From: Chloroflexota bacterium
Lineage (GTDB): Bacteria > Chloroflexota > Anaerolineae > Aggregatilineales > Phototrophicaceae
DNA length: 64,000 nt
Reading direction: 5' to 3'
Assembly: GCA_009841405.1 (NCBI GenBank)
Contig: VXLV01000079.1
Span: 1 to 64,000, forward strand
In this document: positions 43,813 to 52,325 of the stretch, in pieces
Layout of the letters: every line of letters begins with the position of its first letter
Numbering within the stretch: the stretch's first letter is position 1
Notes under the pieces: generated by a model
The model's database searches: none
Told to the model about the DNA's origin: nothing
What the model saw: the letters and a program-made list of their open reading frames with translations, nothing else
Position numbers and translations under genes: made by a program

Positions 43813-44226
43813 GTGTCTAATGTGACGAACGATCCAGTTGCTGATATGTTGACGCGCATCCGCAACGCCTTGGTCCGCGGCAAGCCGGAAGTTATCGTGC
43901 CCAAATCCAAGATCAAGCTGGAGATCGCGCGCATCCTCAAGGAAGAGGGCTATATTGAGGATTTCACGGTCGGTGACGAATCGCCGGTCAACTTGATCAA
44001 GGTGCAGCTGAAATACTTCGGGACCCGCCGCGATCGCCGGCCCGTGATCACGCAACTGCAGCGGATCAGCAAACCCGGACGCCGCGTATACCGCAAGCGC
44101 AAAGAACTGCCGATCGTGTTGAGCGGCACCGGCATCGCTATCGTGACCACGCCCAAAGGCGTCATGACTGCGCAGCAGGCGCGCCGCGACGGCGTCGGCG
44201 GCGAAGTGCTCTGCTACGTCTGGTAG
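43813..44226 (+). CDS. rpsH: 30S ribosomal protein S8
   Basis: S8 is a primary 16S rRNA-binding protein and the spc-operon repressor in E. coli. The 137-residue protein starts with GTG at 43813, eight bases after AGGAGG that overlaps the rpsZ stop. DPVADMLTRIRNALVRGK and the C-terminal IAIVTTPKGVMTAQQARRD and GGEVLCYVW are canonical. Confidence 0.98.
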   Translation: MSNVTNDPVADMLTRIRNALVRGKPEVIVPKSKIKLEIARILKEEGYIEDFTVGDESPVNLIKVQLKYFGTRRDRRPVITQLQRISKPGRRVYRKRKELPIVLSGTGIAIVTTPKGVMTAQQARRDGVGGEVLCYVW

Positions 44227-44244
44227 CCGGAAGGGGAAGGGGAA

Positions 44245-44793
44245 ATGTCTCGTATAGGAAAGCAACCTGTCCCGTTGCCGGATAAGGTCACTGCCGCGAT
44301 TGACCGAAACTCGGTCAAGATAAGCGGGCCCAAAGGCGAGCTGACTCGGGACTTCAGCCCGGAGATGGCGATTCGGCAGGAGAACGGCTCGATCATTGTC
44401 GAGCGCCCGTCAGACCTGCGCCATCATAAGGCGCTGCATGGCTTGACGCGCGCGCTGCTGGCGAATATGGTCGAAGGCGTATCGCAAGGCTTCCGCAAGA
44501 CGCTGGAAATTCAGGGCGTCGGCTACCAGGCGTCCTTGCAGGGCGCGAATCTGCAATTGCGGCTGGGGCATTCGCACGAAGTGCTCGTCGCGCCGCCCGC
44601 GGACATCAGCTTTGACGTGCCGAAAGATTCTCGCGGGACCATCATTCATGTGGATGGCATCGACAAACAGGTCGTCGGCCAGGTGGCGGCGGATATCAGA
44701 GGCTGGCGCCCGCCTGAACCATACAAGGGCAAGGGCGTTCGCTATCTGGGTGAGTATGTACGGCGCAAAGCTGGCAAAGCCGGCAAGCGATAG
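44245..44793 (+). CDS. rplF: 50S ribosomal protein L6
   Basis: L6 sits at the base of the L7/L12 stalk near the sarcin-ricin loop. The 182-residue protein begins MSRIGKQPVPLPDKVTAAID, has the duplicated fold, and ends with EPYKGKGVRYLGEYVRRKAG, the signature C-terminus. It is followed by an 82-bp gap before rplR without recognisable signals. Confidence 0.98.
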   Translation: MSRIGKQPVPLPDKVTAAIDRNSVKISGPKGELTRDFSPEMAIRQENGSIIVERPSDLRHHKALHGLTRALLANMVEGVSQGFRKTLEIQGVGYQASLQGANLQLRLGHSHEVLVAPPADISFDVPKDSRGTIIHVDGIDKQVVGQVAADIRGWRPPEPYKGKGVRYLGEYVRRKAGKAGKR

Positions 44794-44875
44794 ACTGTTG
44801 ATTGCGCCCGCGCCGGCCAACGTATCCGAGAGGTCAGGCGCCGGCGAGCGGAAGCAAAGGCAAGGAACTTGAGAG

Positions 44876-45250
44876 ATGGCTGATATCACTGGTCGAAAGA
44901 AATACGCCGCCCGCAAACGCCGGCACCGGCGCGTTCGCAAACGCGTCTCGGGCACGGCTGCGCGCCCGCGGATGAATATCTTCCGCAGCAACACCAACAC
45001 TTTCGTGCAAGTCATCGACGATGTGGCCGGGCGTACGCTGGTCTCCTGCTCGACTATCGACAAGGAGTTGACGCCGGATTTGGCGGACAAGAGCAAGGTC
45101 GAGGCGGCGAAGCTCGTCGGGCAGACAGTCGCTGCGCGCGCCAAGGCCGCCGGCATCGAAACGGTCGTCTTCGACCGAGGTGGATTCAAATATACCGGGC
45201 GCGTGGCGGCCGTGGCGCAAGGCGCCCGCGAAGCCGGCCTGCAGCTATAG
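44876..45250 (+). CDS. rplR: 50S ribosomal protein L18
   Basis: L18 binds 5S rRNA with L5. The 124-residue protein has a basic N-terminus ([20 protein letters not shown]) followed by [20 protein letters not shown] and a C-terminal [30 protein letters not shown] lies before the ATG. It is 15 bp from rpsE. Confidence 0.97.
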   Translation: MADITGRKKYAARKRRHRRVRKRVSGTAARPRMNIFRSNTNTFVQVIDDVAGRTLVSCSTIDKELTPDLADKSKVEAAKLVGQTVAARAKAAGIETVVFDRGGFKYTGRVAAVAQGAREAGLQL

Positions 45251-45265
45251 GCGTGGAGGTCATGG

Positions 45266-45829
45266 ATGGCTGATAACAGAAGACGAGACTCGCGCAGGAA
45301 CCAGGAAGAGCGCGACGAATTTGACGAACGCGTAGTCGATATCCGCCGCGTCGCCAAAGTAATTAAGGGCGGCCGGCGCTTCGCCTTTCGGACGGTCGTT
45401 GTCGTCGGCGATGGCAAGGGCAATGTTGGCATCGGCATCGGCAAAGCCCGCGCCGTTCCCGACAGCATCCGCAAAGCTGCCGAGCGGGCGCGCCGGAATA
45501 TCGAAGGCGTCTCGCTGTCGGGCAACACCATTCCGTATACCGTCATCGGTCGCCACGGCGGCGCGCGTGTGCTGCTCAAGCCGGCCGCGCCCGGCACTGG
45601 TGTGATTGCCGGCGGCGGCGTGCGCGCGGTACTGGAAGTCGTCGGCGTGCGCAATATCTTGACCAAAAGCCAGGGCAGCGCCAACCTGCTGAATGTAACC
45701 ATGGCCACCCTGGACGCGCTGAAGCAACTGCGCAGCGCGGAACTCGTGGCGGAGATGCGCGGCAAGCCCGTGCATGAGGTCGCGCCGGTCTGGGAGCGCC
45801 GCGCCGAACGGGGGGGCGAACATGCCTGA
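45266..45829 (+). CDS. rpsE: 30S ribosomal protein S5
   Basis: S5 shapes the mRNA entry channel and decoding fidelity. The 187-residue protein has [40 protein letters not shown] and [20 protein letters not shown]. The last eight bases overlap rpmD. GGAGG stands shortly before the ATG. Confidence 0.98.
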   Translation: MADNRRRDSRRNQEERDEFDERVVDIRRVAKVIKGGRRFAFRTVVVVGDGKGNVGIGIGKARAVPDSIRKAAERARRNIEGVSLSGNTIPYTVIGRHGGARVLLKPAAPGTGVIAGGGVRAVLEVVGVRNILTKSQGSANLLNVTMATLDALKQLRSAELVAEMRGKPVHEVAPVWERRAERGGEHA

Positions 45830-46043
45830 GCAAAATGGCAAGCTGCTCAAAGTAACCCTGACCAAGAGCCCGATCGGCTACAACAGCCGCCAGAAGGAAA
45901 CCGTGAAATCGCTGGGTTTGCGCCGGATGAGCCAGAGCGTGCTGATCGGCGACGGGCCGCAGATACGCGGCATGATCGCCAAGGTAAGTCACCTGGTGAC
46001 AGTCGAGGAAGTTACAGAGGTCGACGAGAATGAAACTGCATGA
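45822..46043 (+). CDS. rpmD: 50S ribosomal protein L30
   Basis: L30 is a small 50S protein missing in some lineages. The ATG at 45822 gives 73 residues with [20 protein letters not shown] and [20 protein letters not shown]; the frame is open upstream, but only this start has a Shine-Dalgarno (GGGGGG). The C-terminal ten residues ([10 protein letters not shown]) are acidic and extend beyond the usual end. It overlaps rpsE by eight and rplO by fourteen bases. Confidence 0.96.
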   Translation: MPEQNGKLLKVTLTKSPIGYNSRQKETVKSLGLRRMSQSVLIGDGPQIRGMIAKVSHLVTVEEVTEVDENETA

Positions 46044-46557
46044 CTTAAAGCCTGACCCGGGTTCAAAGCGCAAGCGCAAGCGGGTCGGTCGCGGCATCGC
46101 GGCTGGCCAGGGCAAGACTGCCGGCCGCGGGCATAAAGGGCAAGGCGCGCGCAGTGGCGGCGGCAAGGGCCCCTACTTTGAAGGCGGCCAGTTGCCCATG
46201 GTGCGGCGGCTTCCCTTCAAGCGCGGCTTCACCAACATATTCGCCATCGAATATCAAGAAGTGAACGTGGACGTGCTGGAAGCGCGCTTCAGCGAGGGCG
46301 CGGTCGTCGATGGCGCTTCGCTCGCCGAAGCGGGGCTGGTGCGAAAAGCTGACGCGCCCATCAAGGTGCTGGGGCGGGGCGAGCTGAGCAAGACCCTGGA
46401 AGTCCACGCCAATAAGTTCACCAAGAGCGCCGCCAGCAAAATCGAAGGCGCCGGCGGCAGCGTCAATCGGCACGCGCTGAAAGTTACTGGCGCTCGCGCG
46501 ACCGTGAAGAAGATGCGCAAGGTCGATTTGGAGCGACTCCACGGCGCCGGTGACTAG
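46030..46557 (+). CDS. rplO: 50S ribosomal protein L15
   Basis: L15 is a late-assembly 50S protein. The 175-residue protein has the canonical [20 protein letters not shown] and [19 protein letters not shown], then [18 protein letters not shown]. The C-terminal ten to fifteen residues are a basic extension. It starts within the 3' end of rpmD and precedes secY by 128 bp, a larger gap than elsewhere in the cluster. Confidence 0.97.
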   Translation: MKLHDLKPDPGSKRKRKRVGRGIAAGQGKTAGRGHKGQGARSGGGKGPYFEGGQLPMVRRLPFKRGFTNIFAIEYQEVNVDVLEARFSEGAVVDGASLAEAGLVRKADAPIKVLGRGELSKTLEVHANKFTKSAASKIEGAGGSVNRHALKVTGARATVKKMRKVDLERLHGAGD

Positions 46558-46595
46558 ACGCTGACCGCGCCGCGACGCCCGGGCGCTGTGTTGCG

Positions 46596-46601
46596 TATAA
46601 T
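46596..46601 (+). promoter_or_regulatory. possible -10 element upstream of secY
   Basis: A perfect TATAAT lies 84 bp before the secY start, in the 128-bp gap between rplO and secY. No acceptable -35 hexamer stands at 16-18 bp, so it would need extended -10-like contacts. It could provide extra secY transcription. Confidence 0.3.
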
Positions 46602-46685
46602 CGTTGTGGCGCGGGTCGACTAGACACTTGGATTGACATGACCGCAGTCGCGCTGGCACGCCTCAAGGGATAGGGAATTGGTCTT

Positions 46686-48032
46686 ATGATTCAAGCACTC
46701 AAAAACGCCTGGCGCCTGCCGGATGTGCGAAACAAACTGCTGTTTACGCTTTTCATTCTGATCGTCTATCAATTCGCCGCGCATGTGCCGGTAGTTGGCG
46801 TCGACAGAAATGTGCTGCGGCAGGTATTTGAAAGCGGAAGCAGCGCCGGCAATCTCATTCAAGTGATGAACTTGCTCTCCGGCGGCGCAGTGGCTAACTT
46901 CAGCGTGATCGCCAACGGGGTTTATCCCTACATCACCGCATCGATTATCTTCCAATTGCTGGTGCCGATTGTGCCGGCTTTGGAGCGCATCCAGCGCGAG
47001 CCGGGCGGGCAAGAGAAAATCCAGCGCTACACATACTATGTCGCCATCCCCATGGCTGTCTTGCAAGCGCTGGGCCAAATCAGCATATTCAATCTGGCCA
47101 CCGGCACCGGCGCGGAGATCATACCCGGCTTCGGCTTTGGCATCGGCAGCAACCTGCTGCTGACCGTGTCGGTCTTGACGACGATGACGGCCGGCACCAT
47201 GTTCGCCATCTGGCTGGGCGAGTTGATCACCGAGCAAGGCATCGGCAATGGTATTTCGATCATCATCTTCGCCGGCATCGTCGCCCAGGCGCCGCAAAAC
47301 CTGATCCGCCTGCTGACACAGCAACCCGACCGCAGCATCTACAATCTGGCGCTCTTCATCGTCATCACGGTGCTGAGCGTGCTGGCGGTCGTCGTCATAC
47401 AAGAAGGCGTGCGGCGGATTCCGGTGCAATACGGCCGCCGTGTGCGCGGCAATCGTCAATTCGCGCAGCAAGACAGCTTTATCCCGCTGCGCGTCAACCC
47501 GGTTGGCATGATCCCGCTGATTTTCGCCCAGTCGATCATCACCTTCCCGGCGATTATCGCCAGTCTCTTTCCGCCGGGCGCGGTCGGCAACACCATTCAA
47601 ACCACTTTCGGCAATCAGCAGGGGTTGCTCTATTGGGGCACGTTCTTCCTGATGACGGTGGGCTTCACCTTCTTCTATGCCGAAGTCATGGTGGGCAATC
47701 AGAACCTGGCGGAAACACTGCAGCGCAACGGCGGCTTTATTCCCGGCATCCGCCCGGGCAAGCGCACCGAAGACTACATCAAGACAACGACGCGGCGCAT
47801 CACCTTCGTCGGCGCATTTTTCCTGGGCGTCATCGCCATCATCCCGGGCATGGTTGACCTCGTGAATCGAATCATCTTCCCGCTGGAAGCCTCGACATCG
47901 GGCGCGGTCATCAACGCCGGGCTGGTGATTTCCGGCTCCGGCCTTATCATCGTGGTCGGTGTCGTCATCGATACGATGCGCCAGCTGGAAGCCCAGCTCG
48001 TGATGCGCAACTACGAAGGCTTCATGCGTTAG
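46686..48032 (+). CDS. secY: preprotein translocase subunit SecY
   Basis: SecY is the channel of the Sec translocon. The 448-residue protein has ten hydrophobic helices. Hallmarks include LLSGGAVANFSVIANGVYPYITASIIFQLL-like plug and helix 2 text, ERIQREPGGQEKIQRYTYY, LGELITEQGIGNGISIIIFAG, and the cytosolic IPVQYGRR and HLRVNPVG-like IPLRVNPVGMIPLIFAQS. It closes one transcription unit: an intrinsic terminator lies 25 bp after its stop. Confidence 0.97.
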   Translation: MIQALKNAWRLPDVRNKLLFTLFILIVYQFAAHVPVVGVDRNVLRQVFESGSSAGNLIQVMNLLSGGAVANFSVIANGVYPYITASIIFQLLVPIVPALERIQREPGGQEKIQRYTYYVAIPMAVLQALGQISIFNLATGTGAEIIPGFGFGIGSNLLLTVSVLTTMTAGTMFAIWLGELITEQGIGNGISIIIFAGIVAQAPQNLIRLLTQQPDRSIYNLALFIVITVLSVLAVVVIQEGVRRIPVQYGRRVRGNRQFAQQDSFIPLRVNPVGMIPLIFAQSIITFPAIIASLFPPGAVGNTIQTTFGNQQGLLYWGTFFLMTVGFTFFYAEVMVGNQNLAETLQRNGGFIPGIRPGKRTEDYIKTTTRRITFVGAFFLGVIAIIPGMVDLVNRIIFPLEASTSGAVINAGLVISGSGLIIVVGVVIDTMRQLEAQLVMRNYEGFMR

Positions 48033-48057
48033 CCGAAGCCGTAACACAAGTGAGTTC

Positions 48058-48090
48058 AAGCCGGGCGAAACGCTGCTCGGCTTTCTTTTT
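48058..48090 (+). terminator. intrinsic terminator after secY
   Basis: AAGCCGGGC (48058-48066) pairs with GCTCGGCTT (48075-48083) over nine base pairs, one of them G-U, around an eight-base loop, and is followed by TCTTTTT. It separates the str-S10-spc block from adk, map and the alpha block. Confidence 0.8.
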
Positions 48091-48146
48091 GCCAGTCGAC
48101 CGCTAGTGCCCGGCGCCAGCGGGCAAGGAGTACCGGAGCTAAGACG

Positions 48147-48848
48147 ATGAGCCTATACGTGATCTTGATGGGCGTGCAAGGCGCCGGCAAAGGCTTGCAG
48201 GCCAAGCTGATCGAGGAGCACTTCCGTATCCCGCAGGTATCGACCGGCGACCTCTTCCGCGCAATGCAAACGCGCACCGACGATCTGGCGCGCAAAGTGC
48301 AAGACATCATGACGTCGGGCAAACTGGTCGATGACGACACCACCAACGCCATCGTCGCCGATCGGCTGGCGCAGCCAGACGCGCAAAATGGCGTCATCCT
48401 GGATGGTTATCCCCGGAATCAGGCGCAGGCAGCATTCCTCGAATCCCACCTTGCCGAAAAAGGCGCCCGCGTCAATGCCGTGCTGCTGCTGGAGCTCGAT
48501 CTCTACACCGCTTTCAAGCGCGCTTTTGGCCGCGTCACCGACGCCGACGGCAGCAGCTACAACTACTATTACAACGCGGATGGCGTGGAATTCAGCTGGC
48601 GTCATGACGAATCGGCCGGTTTCCCGCCGCGCCTGGAAGCCTCGCTACGCGGCAGCGACGCGCGGCTCAAGCGCCGGCCCGATGACGCCAGCGCCGATGC
48701 CGTCATCCAGCGTATCGATACCTTCCTGGAGACGACTCAGCCGCTCATCCGCTATTTTGAAGCCGGCGGCAATGTGCTGAAGATCAATGCCGATCAAAGC
48801 ATCGACGCCGTCTGGATGGATATCCGACAAGCGCTGGAGAGTCTCTAG
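48147..48848 (+). CDS. adk: adenylate kinase, divergent
   Basis: Adenylate kinase interconverts ATP + AMP and 2 ADP. The 233-residue protein has GVQGAGKGLQ as P-loop (residues 9-18), where the family usually has GKGT; Leu17 replaces the threonine. STGDLFRAMQ and VILDGYPRNQAQA (AMP-binding arginine) and RRPDD follow. The LID region between residues about 125 and 170 (SSYNYYYNADGVEFSW) has no zinc cysteines and is unlike the common Bacillus or E. coli LIDs. CGGAGC precedes the ATG. It keeps the usual position after secY. Confidence 0.87.
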   Translation: MSLYVILMGVQGAGKGLQAKLIEEHFRIPQVSTGDLFRAMQTRTDDLARKVQDIMTSGKLVDDDTTNAIVADRLAQPDAQNGVILDGYPRNQAQAAFLESHLAEKGARVNAVLLLELDLYTAFKRAFGRVTDADGSSYNYYYNADGVEFSWRHDESAGFPPRLEASLRGSDARLKRRPDDASADAVIQRIDTFLETTQPLIRYFEAGGNVLKINADQSIDAVWMDIRQALESL

Positions 48849-48875
48849 CCCGCGAAGCGCGGTCGGGAAATTACA

Positions 48876-49661
48876 ATGGCGCCGGTGCTGAAGACCGAAG
48901 AAGAACTGCGGATCATGCGCGAAGCCGGCCGCATCGTCGCCGCCGCGCACGAAGCCATGCGCCGCGCAATTGAGCCGGGCGTGACCACCAAAGCGCTGGA
49001 CACCATCGCGCTCACGGTACTGCGCGACCATGGCGCCGAGCCCTGCTTTCTCGGCTACGCGCCCGGCGAGCACCCGCCCTTTCCCGCGACCATCACTGCC
49101 TGCGTCAACCGGGAATTGGTTCATGGCATCCCGTCCGAGCAGCGCGTTCTAATCGACGGCGATATCGTCAGCGTGGATGTCGCCTGCTTCTACAAAGGCT
49201 ACGTTGGCGATGCCGCCTTCACGCACCCGGTTGGCGAAATATCGCGTTCAGCGCGCCGGCTGATGGCGGCGACGGAAGACGCGCTTGCAGCGGCTATCGC
49301 GGCGTCGGTCATCGGCAACCGCGTCAGCGACGTCGCAAAAGCAACATCCAAATGCGCCGCCAGAGCCGGCTACAGCGTCGCCCGCGAATACACCGGCCAC
49401 GGCGTCGGCCAAGCCATGCACGAAGAGCCGCAGGTGCCCAACTGGTGGCCGGGCAAGAAAAGCCGCGTCCGCTGGCAGGACTACGACCTGCGGCCTGGCA
49501 TGACTTACGCCATCGAGCCGATGCTGATCGCCGGCCGGCCCGATTTGGTGGAGCTTGAGGACGGCTGGACGGTCGTTACTAAAGACGGCTCGCTGACCGC
49601 GCACTATGAGCACACAGTCGCCATCACCGAAGACGGGCCGCTCATCCTCACCTTGCCCTAG
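48876..49661 (+). CDS. map: methionine aminopeptidase, type I
   Basis: Map removes the initiator methionine from nascent proteins. The 261-residue protein has the metal-binding residues of the pita-bread fold: His in RELVHGIPSEQ, Asp in SVDVACFYKGYVGDAAFTH (two), His in GHGVGQAMHEEPQVPN, Glu in TYAIEPML and Glu in AHYEHTVAIT. A ten-residue stretch around KKSRVRWQDYDLR is slightly unusual. It follows adk by 27 bp and is followed at 11 bp by an unrelated hydrolase gene. Confidence 0.96.
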   Translation: MAPVLKTEEELRIMREAGRIVAAAHEAMRRAIEPGVTTKALDTIALTVLRDHGAEPCFLGYAPGEHPPFPATITACVNRELVHGIPSEQRVLIDGDIVSVDVACFYKGYVGDAAFTHPVGEISRSARRLMAATEDALAAAIAASVIGNRVSDVAKATSKCAARAGYSVAREYTGHGVGQAMHEEPQVPNWWPGKKSRVRWQDYDLRPGMTYAIEPMLIAGRPDLVELEDGWTVVTKDGSLTAHYEHTVAITEDGPLILTLP

Positions 49662-49672
49662 CGCCGCCCGGC

Positions 49673-51091
49673 ATGAAGCCGTTACTTCTCATTCTGCTGT
49701 TATGGGCGACCGTTCTGCCGGTCGCGGCCCAGAGCCAGGTCGCGCGCTTTGTCAACGAAGTTTGCCCGGAGAGTCTCTCGCGCCTCGCCGGATCCGGAAT
49801 GCGTTGCGGCCGACTGCATGTGCCTGAAGATCGCTATTCAAAAGCCAGCGCGGAGATTTCGGTCTTCGTCGTGCAACTGCCAGCTCGCGTAAAAGGCGAC
49901 TCGCGGCCGATCATCGTGCTGGCGGGCGGCCCGGGCGATGCAGCTTCGGCCGAGACCGCCTGGTGGTTGAACACGAGGCTGCGCGATAAGCACGACATCA
50001 TCTTGGTTGATCAGCGCGGGGCTGGCCGCTCTCGTCCCTCGCTCAACTGCCCGGAATTCGACGCGAGCGACGACGAAGACAGCCTGGCCGAGTGTCGCGA
50101 TCGTTTGCTCGCCGAAGGCATCAAGCTGACGGCGTACGGTCCCGAGTCAATCGCGCGGGACATCGCCGATCTGATCAAGGCGCTGGAGCTTGGCCCGGCA
50201 AATGTATACGCGCACTCTTATGGCGCTCGCGTCGCTCGGCTACTGGCGCAAATGCGGCCGCAGCAGATACGGGCCATGCTGCTTGACAGCGCTTACACCG
50301 GCGAAGCAAGCGCACTGGCAAGCGCCGCGCCCAATGTCATGCGGTCAATGCAGCGGCTTTACGCCGACTGCCAAGCAAATGATGCATGTCTCGCGGCCTA
50401 TCCAGACTTGGCGACGCAGTTCAGCCGGGCGGCAGCGGCGCTGGGTGCTCGGCCAGTGGAAGTAGACGGGATATCGCCCGACTCCGCCCTGCGGCTCGAT
50501 AGCGAGAGCTTCGTGATTTTGCTGCGCGACATGCTGGCTGACGCCGAAAGGCTGCCATATATCCCGGCGCTGATCGCCGCCATCGCCGAAGGAGACGATG
50601 ACTTGCTCGATTCTGTAGCGAGCGACGTTATGTCGCCGGCGCAGGCGAGCGCGGATGCGCACAGCGAAGGGCTCTACTTCAGCGCGCTCTGCGTCGACGA
50701 AATAGCGCGGACTTCGCGGGCGGAAATCAAGGCGGAGGCGGCGGCGCTGCCGCCAGCGTATCAGCCACTGGCGGCGTCCGCGCAGGACCTCTTGCTGGAT
50801 TGTCTTAACTGGATTGACGCCGGCACAGGCCTCAGCCGTGAGCCGCCGCGGCGTGAGATTCCGACACTGCATCTGTTGGGCGCGTATGACCCGATTGCGC
50901 CGGTCGCAGCGCTCAATGGACCCTTGGTCTGGCGTCAAGCCTTCCCCCGCCTTGGGCACGGCGTGCTGGAATACGAGCCCTGCGCCGAAGCCCTTGCCGT
51001 GGCGTTTTTCGCAAATCCGACGGCAGCGCCTGTCGAAGACTGCTTCAAGGACTTGCGTCCGCCCGCGTTCTTTATACGCCGGGATTCATGA
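49673..51091 (+). CDS. secreted alpha/beta hydrolase (proline iminopeptidase/TAP-like)
   Basis: The 472-residue protein has a signal peptide ([20 protein letters not shown]) and a mature alpha/beta hydrolase fold. [13 protein letters not shown] is the oxyanion-hole region of the proline-iminopeptidase/TAP group, [15 protein letters not shown] follows, and the nucleophile elbow is AHSYGAR with Ser182. The acid and histidine are probably in [12 protein letters not shown] and [10 protein letters not shown]. It has six or more cysteines, in line with an extracytoplasmic site. It occupies the position where infA normally lies between map and rpmJ. The start ATG at 49673 lacks an evident Shine-Dalgarno but is only 11 bp from map. 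Confidence 0.87.
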   Translation: MKPLLLILLLWATVLPVAAQSQVARFVNEVCPESLSRLAGSGMRCGRLHVPEDRYSKASAEISVFVVQLPARVKGDSRPIIVLAGGPGDAASAETAWWLNTRLRDKHDIILVDQRGAGRSRPSLNCPEFDASDDEDSLAECRDRLLAEGIKLTAYGPESIARDIADLIKALELGPANVYAHSYGARVARLLAQMRPQQIRAMLLDSAYTGEASALASAAPNVMRSMQRLYADCQANDACLAAYPDLATQFSRAAAALGARPVEVDGISPDSALRLDSESFVILLRDMLADAERLPYIPALIAAIAEGDDDLLDSVASDVMSPAQASADAHSEGLYFSALCVDEIARTSRAEIKAEAAALPPAYQPLAASAQDLLLDCLNWIDAGTGLSREPPRREIPTLHLLGAYDPIAPVAALNGPLVWRQAFPRLGHGVLEYEPCAEALAVAFFANPTAAPVEDCFKDLRPPAFFIRRDS

Positions 51092-51111
51092 TTTACATGA
51101 AGAATAGTCCT

Positions 51112-51139
51112 TTGACAGGCCAGGTTTCTATGATACAAT
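51112..51139 (+). promoter_or_regulatory. sigma-A promoter of the rpmJ-rpsM-rpsK-rpoA-rplQ block
   Basis: A perfect TTGACA (51112-51117) is followed after 16 bp by TACAAT (51134-51139), a 5-of-6 -10 box. The expected start leaves an untranslated leader of about 150 nt before rpmJ, which contains several strong hairpins. Confidence 0.8.
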
Positions 51140-51156
51140 GCGCGGTCGTTGTCACA

Positions 51157-51272
51157 TGCCCTGGCGCGAATCCAGGGCAGTGGAGAAACAGGCAGTCCCT
51201 AGATAATTCTTGGCTGGCGCGTCTGCGAACAGACGGGCTTGTGCAATCTGCGCGTTGCAGCGAACGCCAGTC
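51157..51272 (+). promoter_or_regulatory. structured leader RNA upstream of rpmJ, candidate cis-regulatory element
   Basis: Two modules are visible. A first hairpin pairs TGCCCTGG (51157-51164) with CCAGGGCA (51172-51179). A second module closes with GGCTGGCG (51212-51219) and CGCCAGTC (51265-51272), eight pairs with one G-U, and encloses two more hairpins: CGTCTG/CAGACG (51220-51235, CGAA loop) and TGCAA/TTGCA (51242-51259), forming a three-way junction. It ends 22 nt before the rpmJ ATG. No known riboswitch or r-protein leader family was recognised; regulation by an r-protein of this operon is the simplest hypothesis. Confidence 0.6.
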
Positions 51273-51294
51273 AAGCGAAACCGAGGCGAATCTC

Positions 51295-51408
51295 ATGAAA
51301 GTATCAGCCAGCGTGAAGCGCCGTTGTCCCAAGTGCCGCGTCATCAAGCGCAAGCGCCGCGTGATGGTCATTTGCGATAACCCGAAACACAAGCAGAGGC
51401 AGGGTTAA
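51295..51408 (+). CDS. rpmJ: 50S ribosomal protein L36
   Basis: This 37-residue protein is L36, the smallest 50S protein, which helps organise the L7/L12 stalk base. It has the zinc-binding form with Cys11-x2-Cys14-x12-Cys27-x4-His32. The ATG at 51295 is the canonical start ([14 protein letters not shown]); the longer open frame upstream is leader RNA. It lies 29 bp before rpsM. infA, its usual upstream neighbour, is missing. Confidence 0.97.
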   Translation: MKVSASVKRRCPKCRVIKRKRRVMVICDNPKHKQRQG

Positions 51409-51437
51409 TGCCCGGTCCGTGACAAGGAGTGGTAGTG

Positions 51438-51824
51438 ATGGCTCGTATAGAAGGCGTCGATCTGCCGAGGGACAAGCGCGTCGTCATCGGCTTGACCTAC
51501 ATTTACGGCATTGGCAAATCCACCAGCCAGAAGCTTTTGGATTCAGCCGGCATTGACCACAGCACGCGCGTGCGCGACCTCAGCGAAGGCGAAGTCCAAC
51601 GCCTGCGCGAACTGATTGGCACGCTGACGACTGAGGGCGATCTTCGCCGTCAGACGCAGCTGAATATCAAGCGCTTGATGGAGATCAATTCTTATCGCGG
51701 CTTGCGGCATCGCCGGCGTTTGCCCGTGCGCGGCCAGCGTACCCGCACCAATGGACGCACGCGGCGCGGTAAGAAGCAGACGGTAGCCGGGCGCGGCCGT
51801 CGCCGCGGCGCCACCAAGAAGTAA
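51438..51824 (+). CDS. rpsM: 30S ribosomal protein S13
   Basis: S13 is a 30S head protein that contacts P-site tRNA and the 50S. The 128-residue protein begins [20 protein letters not shown] and has [14 protein letters not shown] (helix-two-turn-helix) and the basic C-terminal [21 protein letters not shown] lies eight bases before ATG 51438; an earlier in-frame GTG at 51429 is disfavoured. It lies 82 bp before rpsK. Confidence 0.98.
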   Translation: MARIEGVDLPRDKRVVIGLTYIYGIGKSTSQKLLDSAGIDHSTRVRDLSEGEVQRLRELIGTLTTEGDLRRQTQLNIKRLMEINSYRGLRHRRRLPVRGQRTRTNGRTRRGKKQTVAGRGRRRGATKK

Positions 51825-51906
51825 CCAGGCGTTGAATCAACGCGCGCGGTCAGGGGCGTCCCCGATGTATGTTGACGAGAATCACAAGCAAGTCTGGAGC
51901 GAATAG

Positions 51907-52305
51907 ATGGCAAGAGCGAGAAGAACCAGTCGCAGCGCGGGCAGGCGCGTTTTCAAGAATATACCTTATGGGCAAGCGCACATATATGCCACCTTCAACA
52001 ACACGATCGTGTCCATGACCGATCAGTCGGGCAATGTGATCACCTGGGCCAGCGCCGGCACCTCCGGCTTTTCCGGCAGCCGCAAGAATACCCCCTACGC
52101 GGCCCGTATGGCGGCGGAAACGGCGGCCTCCAATTCCCAGCAGCATGGCATGAAGGAAGTGGACATCTTTGTGAAGGGGCCCGGACCCGGTCGCGAAGCG
52201 GCCATCCGCTCCATTCAGCAGAGCGGCTTGAAGGTGCGTTCAATCACGGACGTGACGCCGGTGCCGCATAACGGCGTTCGTCCTCCCAAACGCCGGCGCG
52301 TATAG
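51907..52305 (+). CDS. rpsK: 30S ribosomal protein S11
   Basis: S11 is a platform protein near the E site. The 132-residue protein has [40 protein letters not shown] and the C-terminal [20 protein letters not shown] precedes the ATG. The gene usually following it, rpsD, is absent: rpoA starts 20 bp later. Confidence 0.98.
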   Translation: MARARRTSRSAGRRVFKNIPYGQAHIYATFNNTIVSMTDQSGNVITWASAGTSGFSGSRKNTPYAARMAAETAASNSQQHGMKEVDIFVKGPGPGREAAIRSIQQSGLKVRSITDVTPVPHNGVRPPKRRRV

Positions 52306-52325
52306 TCGAAAGGTATTCCGCCACT

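Noticed and set aside
46620..48059. 479-residue minus-strand frame opposite secY
   Set aside because: Shadow of a hydrophobic gene, giving a His/Asp/Gln-rich pseudo-protein.
51088..51294. In-frame upstream extension of rpmJ (start at 51088)
   Set aside because: L36 has a fixed N-terminus and the extension corresponds to promoter and structured leader.
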